From Colwellia sp. MB3u-45 (GTDB taxonomy: Bacteria; Pseudomonadota; Gammaproteobacteria; Enterobacterales; Alteromonadaceae), in contig NZ_JACGVC010000050.1 in the NCBI RefSeq assembly GCF_014077005.1, positions 62,001-126,000 of the forward strand: DNA of 64,000 nucleotides, read 5' to 3'. Below the pieces are notes generated by a model, which ran no database searches, was not told where the DNA came from, and saw only the letters and a list, made by a program, of their open reading frames with translations. The first letter of the stretch is position 1. Every line of letters begins with the position of its first letter. Shown one piece after another: positions 62,209 through 64,000 of the stretch. The position numbers and the translations under genes are program-made.

Positions 62209-64000
62209 TTAATAGAAGTTAGCCTTAAATTCAACACCCCAAAAGCGAGGTTCATTAACAAAACCTGTTAAGTTGTTGAAATCGATAGCACCTGTAAGTT
62301 TCTCTTCATCAGTAATATTACGACCAAAAACAGCTACTTCGTATTCTGCGCCATCTGAGTACCATTCGTAACCAACACGAACACCACCTTCTAATAATGC
62401 ATCACCGGTAAACTCTGTTGACTCGTATAAGAAGAAGTTAACTTCGCTACGGTAAGACCAATCAGTGTAAACATAAAGTTGACCTTCACCCATCTCTTTC
62501 GTCCAACGGGCCGCTAAGTTTGAAATCCACTCAGGCGATTGTGGTAATGAGTTACCATCAATCAAGGCTAAACCGTCACTATTTAATGGTGAAGTTACCG
62601 TACAACCACCGCCACAACCAGGTACAGCAACATTGCTATCTTGCAATTCTGTGTGGTTATAACTTAGGCTAGCTGTTAACGCTAGGTTGGGGGTAATAAA
62701 GTATTCTGAGTCAAGTTCAAAACCATAACCTACTGATTTATCTGCATTGAGTAAACTTGCTACGTTACCCGTACCACCAACAGCAGTTAGCTGCTGGTCG
62801 TTAACAACGTAGTAATATACTGAGCCATCAACGCGAGCGGTGTTTTCTAAAAATACTGATTTGAAACCTGTTTCTACAGAATCTACTGTTTCAGAATTTG
62901 CTGTCGTTGAATTTGCCGAGAATAATAAGCTACGACCTTGAATGCTTGGCGCACGGTAACCGCGAGCTAAACGTGCATAGACGTTAGTTTCATCATTTAG
63001 TGTGTAAGTAGCACTTAAGTCACCACTGACTTGTGAGTCTTGCACATTATTACTTTCAGAAAAACTTGGCGCACCAAATGGTGACTGAACTAGTTGACCA
63101 TCCCAGTCACGTTTATCATCTGAATAGCGTAAACCACCGTTGATGTTTAACTGATCAGAAACTTCATAATCAAGTGATGCAAAAACTGCCCACGCTGAAG
63201 TTTTCATTTGTTGTGTCGCAATACCATCTTGAACACCGCCGCCTAAGGTATTAAAACTTAAATTATTAATCGTTAAGTCTTCATCAAATAAGAAATAACC
63301 GAATTGATAATCTAACTTACCTAAATCGTTACTCGCAATACGTATTTCTTGGGTCAGTTGCTTATGATCTGGCATTTTAGCGCCAGTTTCAGAAGGGAAA
63401 GGAATAAAACCAGGTCCCATATAATTATCTAAGAATGCAGCACCGTAACCACCATCAATATCGCCTACTGAAAACATTTCAGCTGACTCATAACCGGTGA
63501 CAGATGTTAAGGTATGACTACCCATATTGTATTCAATTTTTAAGCTAGCGCCTTTCATATCAACCGTTTGGTTGTTACGAACAGCCGCATCTTGAAATAC
63601 AGTTTCGCGGTCAAAATCATCAATTAAGTCATTAGTGCCAGGTTTAATGATATTGGCTCTGAAAACGCGTGAATCGGCTTGAGCATCACGATAATGATAG
63701 TTAAACAACGCAGAAAAGTCGTCATTTGGTTCCCATAATAGTTGCAAACGACCTGCAGTTTCAGCGTAACCGCCTAATTGATCTTCTTGCTCAAAACCGG
63801 GTGCTTTGTTGTCAATCCAATCATCACGGTCTTGTTGTAGTAATGCGATGCGTGCTGACAAAGTATCGGTTAAGCCACCACCAACAGCAACACGAAAATC
63901 AGTGCTACCAAAACTACCATATGAGCCAGAAATATTGGCATCAAAGTCTTGTGTTGGTTTTTTCGATTCTACTTTCACAATACCTGCTGGGGTATTACGA
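62209..64000 (-). CDS. TonB-dependent receptor, partial (continues beyond the window)
   Basis: The coding frame is open to the window end, giving about 597 C-terminal residues. The first residues seen, RNTPAGIVKVESKKP, are from the end of the plug domain (GRNTPAGIV is common in sucrose- and polysaccharide-type receptors). The rest is a barrel with many alternating strands, for example YRAPSIQGRSLLF and RLARGYRAPS, and it ends in GVEFKANFY, a C-terminal aromatic of outer-membrane proteins. Substrate unknown. The true start lies outside the window. Its similarity to the receptor at 44354 is only at family level. Confidence 0.9.
   Translation of the reverse strand, partial: RNTPAGIVKVESKKPTQDFDANISGSYGSFGSTDFRVAVGGGLTDTLSARIALLQQDRDDWIDNKAPGFEQEDQLGGYAETAGRLQLLWEPNDDFSALFNYHYRDAQADSRVFRANIIKPGTNDLIDDFDRETVFQDAAVRNNQTVDMKGASLKIEYNMGSHTLTSVTGYESAEMFSVGDIDGGYGAAFLDNYMGPGFIPFPSETGAKMPDHKQLTQEIRIASNDLGKLDYQFGYFLFDEDLTINNLSFNTLGGGVQDGIATQQMKTSAWAVFASLDYEVSDQLNINGGLRYSDDKRDWDGQLVQSPFGAPSFSESNNVQDSQVSGDLSATYTLNDETNVYARLARGYRAPSIQGRSLLFSANSTTANSETVDSVETGFKSVFLENTARVDGSVYYYVVNDQQLTAVGGTGNVASLLNADKSVGYGFELDSEYFITPNLALTASLSYNHTELQDSNVAVPGCGGGCTVTSPLNSDGLALIDGNSLPQSPEWISNLAARWTKEMGEGQLYVYTDWSYRSEVNFFLYESTEFTGDALLEGGVRVGYEWYSDGAEYEVAVFGRNITDEEKLTGAIDFNNLTGFVNEPRFWGVEFKANFY

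Overview
The window is chromosomal DNA from a marine, probably cold-adapted gammaproteobacterium of the order Alteromonadales, most likely Colwellia or a relative such as Thalassotalea. Base composition is AT-rich. Gene order over 17-43 kb follows the E. coli serS-rarA-lolA-ftsK-lrp-trxB, aat-infA-clpA-clpS-cspD and icd-rluE-nudJ-mnmA-hflD-purB blocks. The tandem pair of a homodimeric and a monomeric NADP-isocitrate dehydrogenase resembles the arrangement known from the psychrophile Colwellia maris. This taxonomic placement is an inference from gene content; no rRNA gene is present.

Layout. 0-2 kb: a tRNA-Pro(GGG) gene and an SOS-controlled umuDC operon on the minus strand with a near-consensus LexA box. 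2.4-7.2 kb: a two-gene signalling operon, a CheB-CheR-PAS fusion coupled by an ATGA overlap to a PAS-PAS-GGDEF-EAL protein. 7.5-10.7 kb: an NsrR-like Rrf2 repressor divergent from a cytochrome bd oxidase operon (cydA, cydB and a 35-residue DUF2474 protein), with an NsrR-type inverted repeat over the promoter. 11-14.4 kb: a large secreted subtilisin-like protease. 15.2-16.9 kb: a SulP anion transporter. 17.4-24.3 kb: serS, crcB, rarA, lolA, ftsK and lrp on the minus strand. 24.4-33.9 kb: ald, trxB, aat, a TPR protein, bpt and infA, then clpA and clpS on the minus strand, then cspD. This stretch holds a complete bacterial N-degron pathway (Aat, Bpt, ClpS, ClpA). 34-37.8 kb: two isocitrate dehydrogenases. 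38-43.6 kb: rluE, nudJ, mnmA, hflD, purB and roxA.

43.6-64 kb is more variable. It starts with a decayed fecR gene and a decayed STN-domain coding region in front of an intact TonB-dependent receptor. Then come a DUF4826 protein, a leucine dehydrogenase-type enzyme, a YdiJ-type FAD/Fe-S dehydrogenase, ppsA divergent from ppsR-aroH, and a di-heme peroxidase-like lipoprotein. From 58.7 to 62 kb lies a graveyard of mobile DNA: an IS21 istB remnant, two IS110-family fragments and an integron-type integrase pseudogene, interspersed with two intact acetyltransferase genes. The window closes inside a second TonB-dependent receptor.

No CRISPR array, prophage or toxin-antitoxin pair was recognised. 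The observations most worth following are the NsrR-like control of the bd oxidase operon with its tiny third subunit, the 17-bp inverted repeat ahead of the monomeric IDH gene, the decayed FecR/STN system, and the IS110-flanked integron-like island. None of these amounts on its own to a clearly new biological system.
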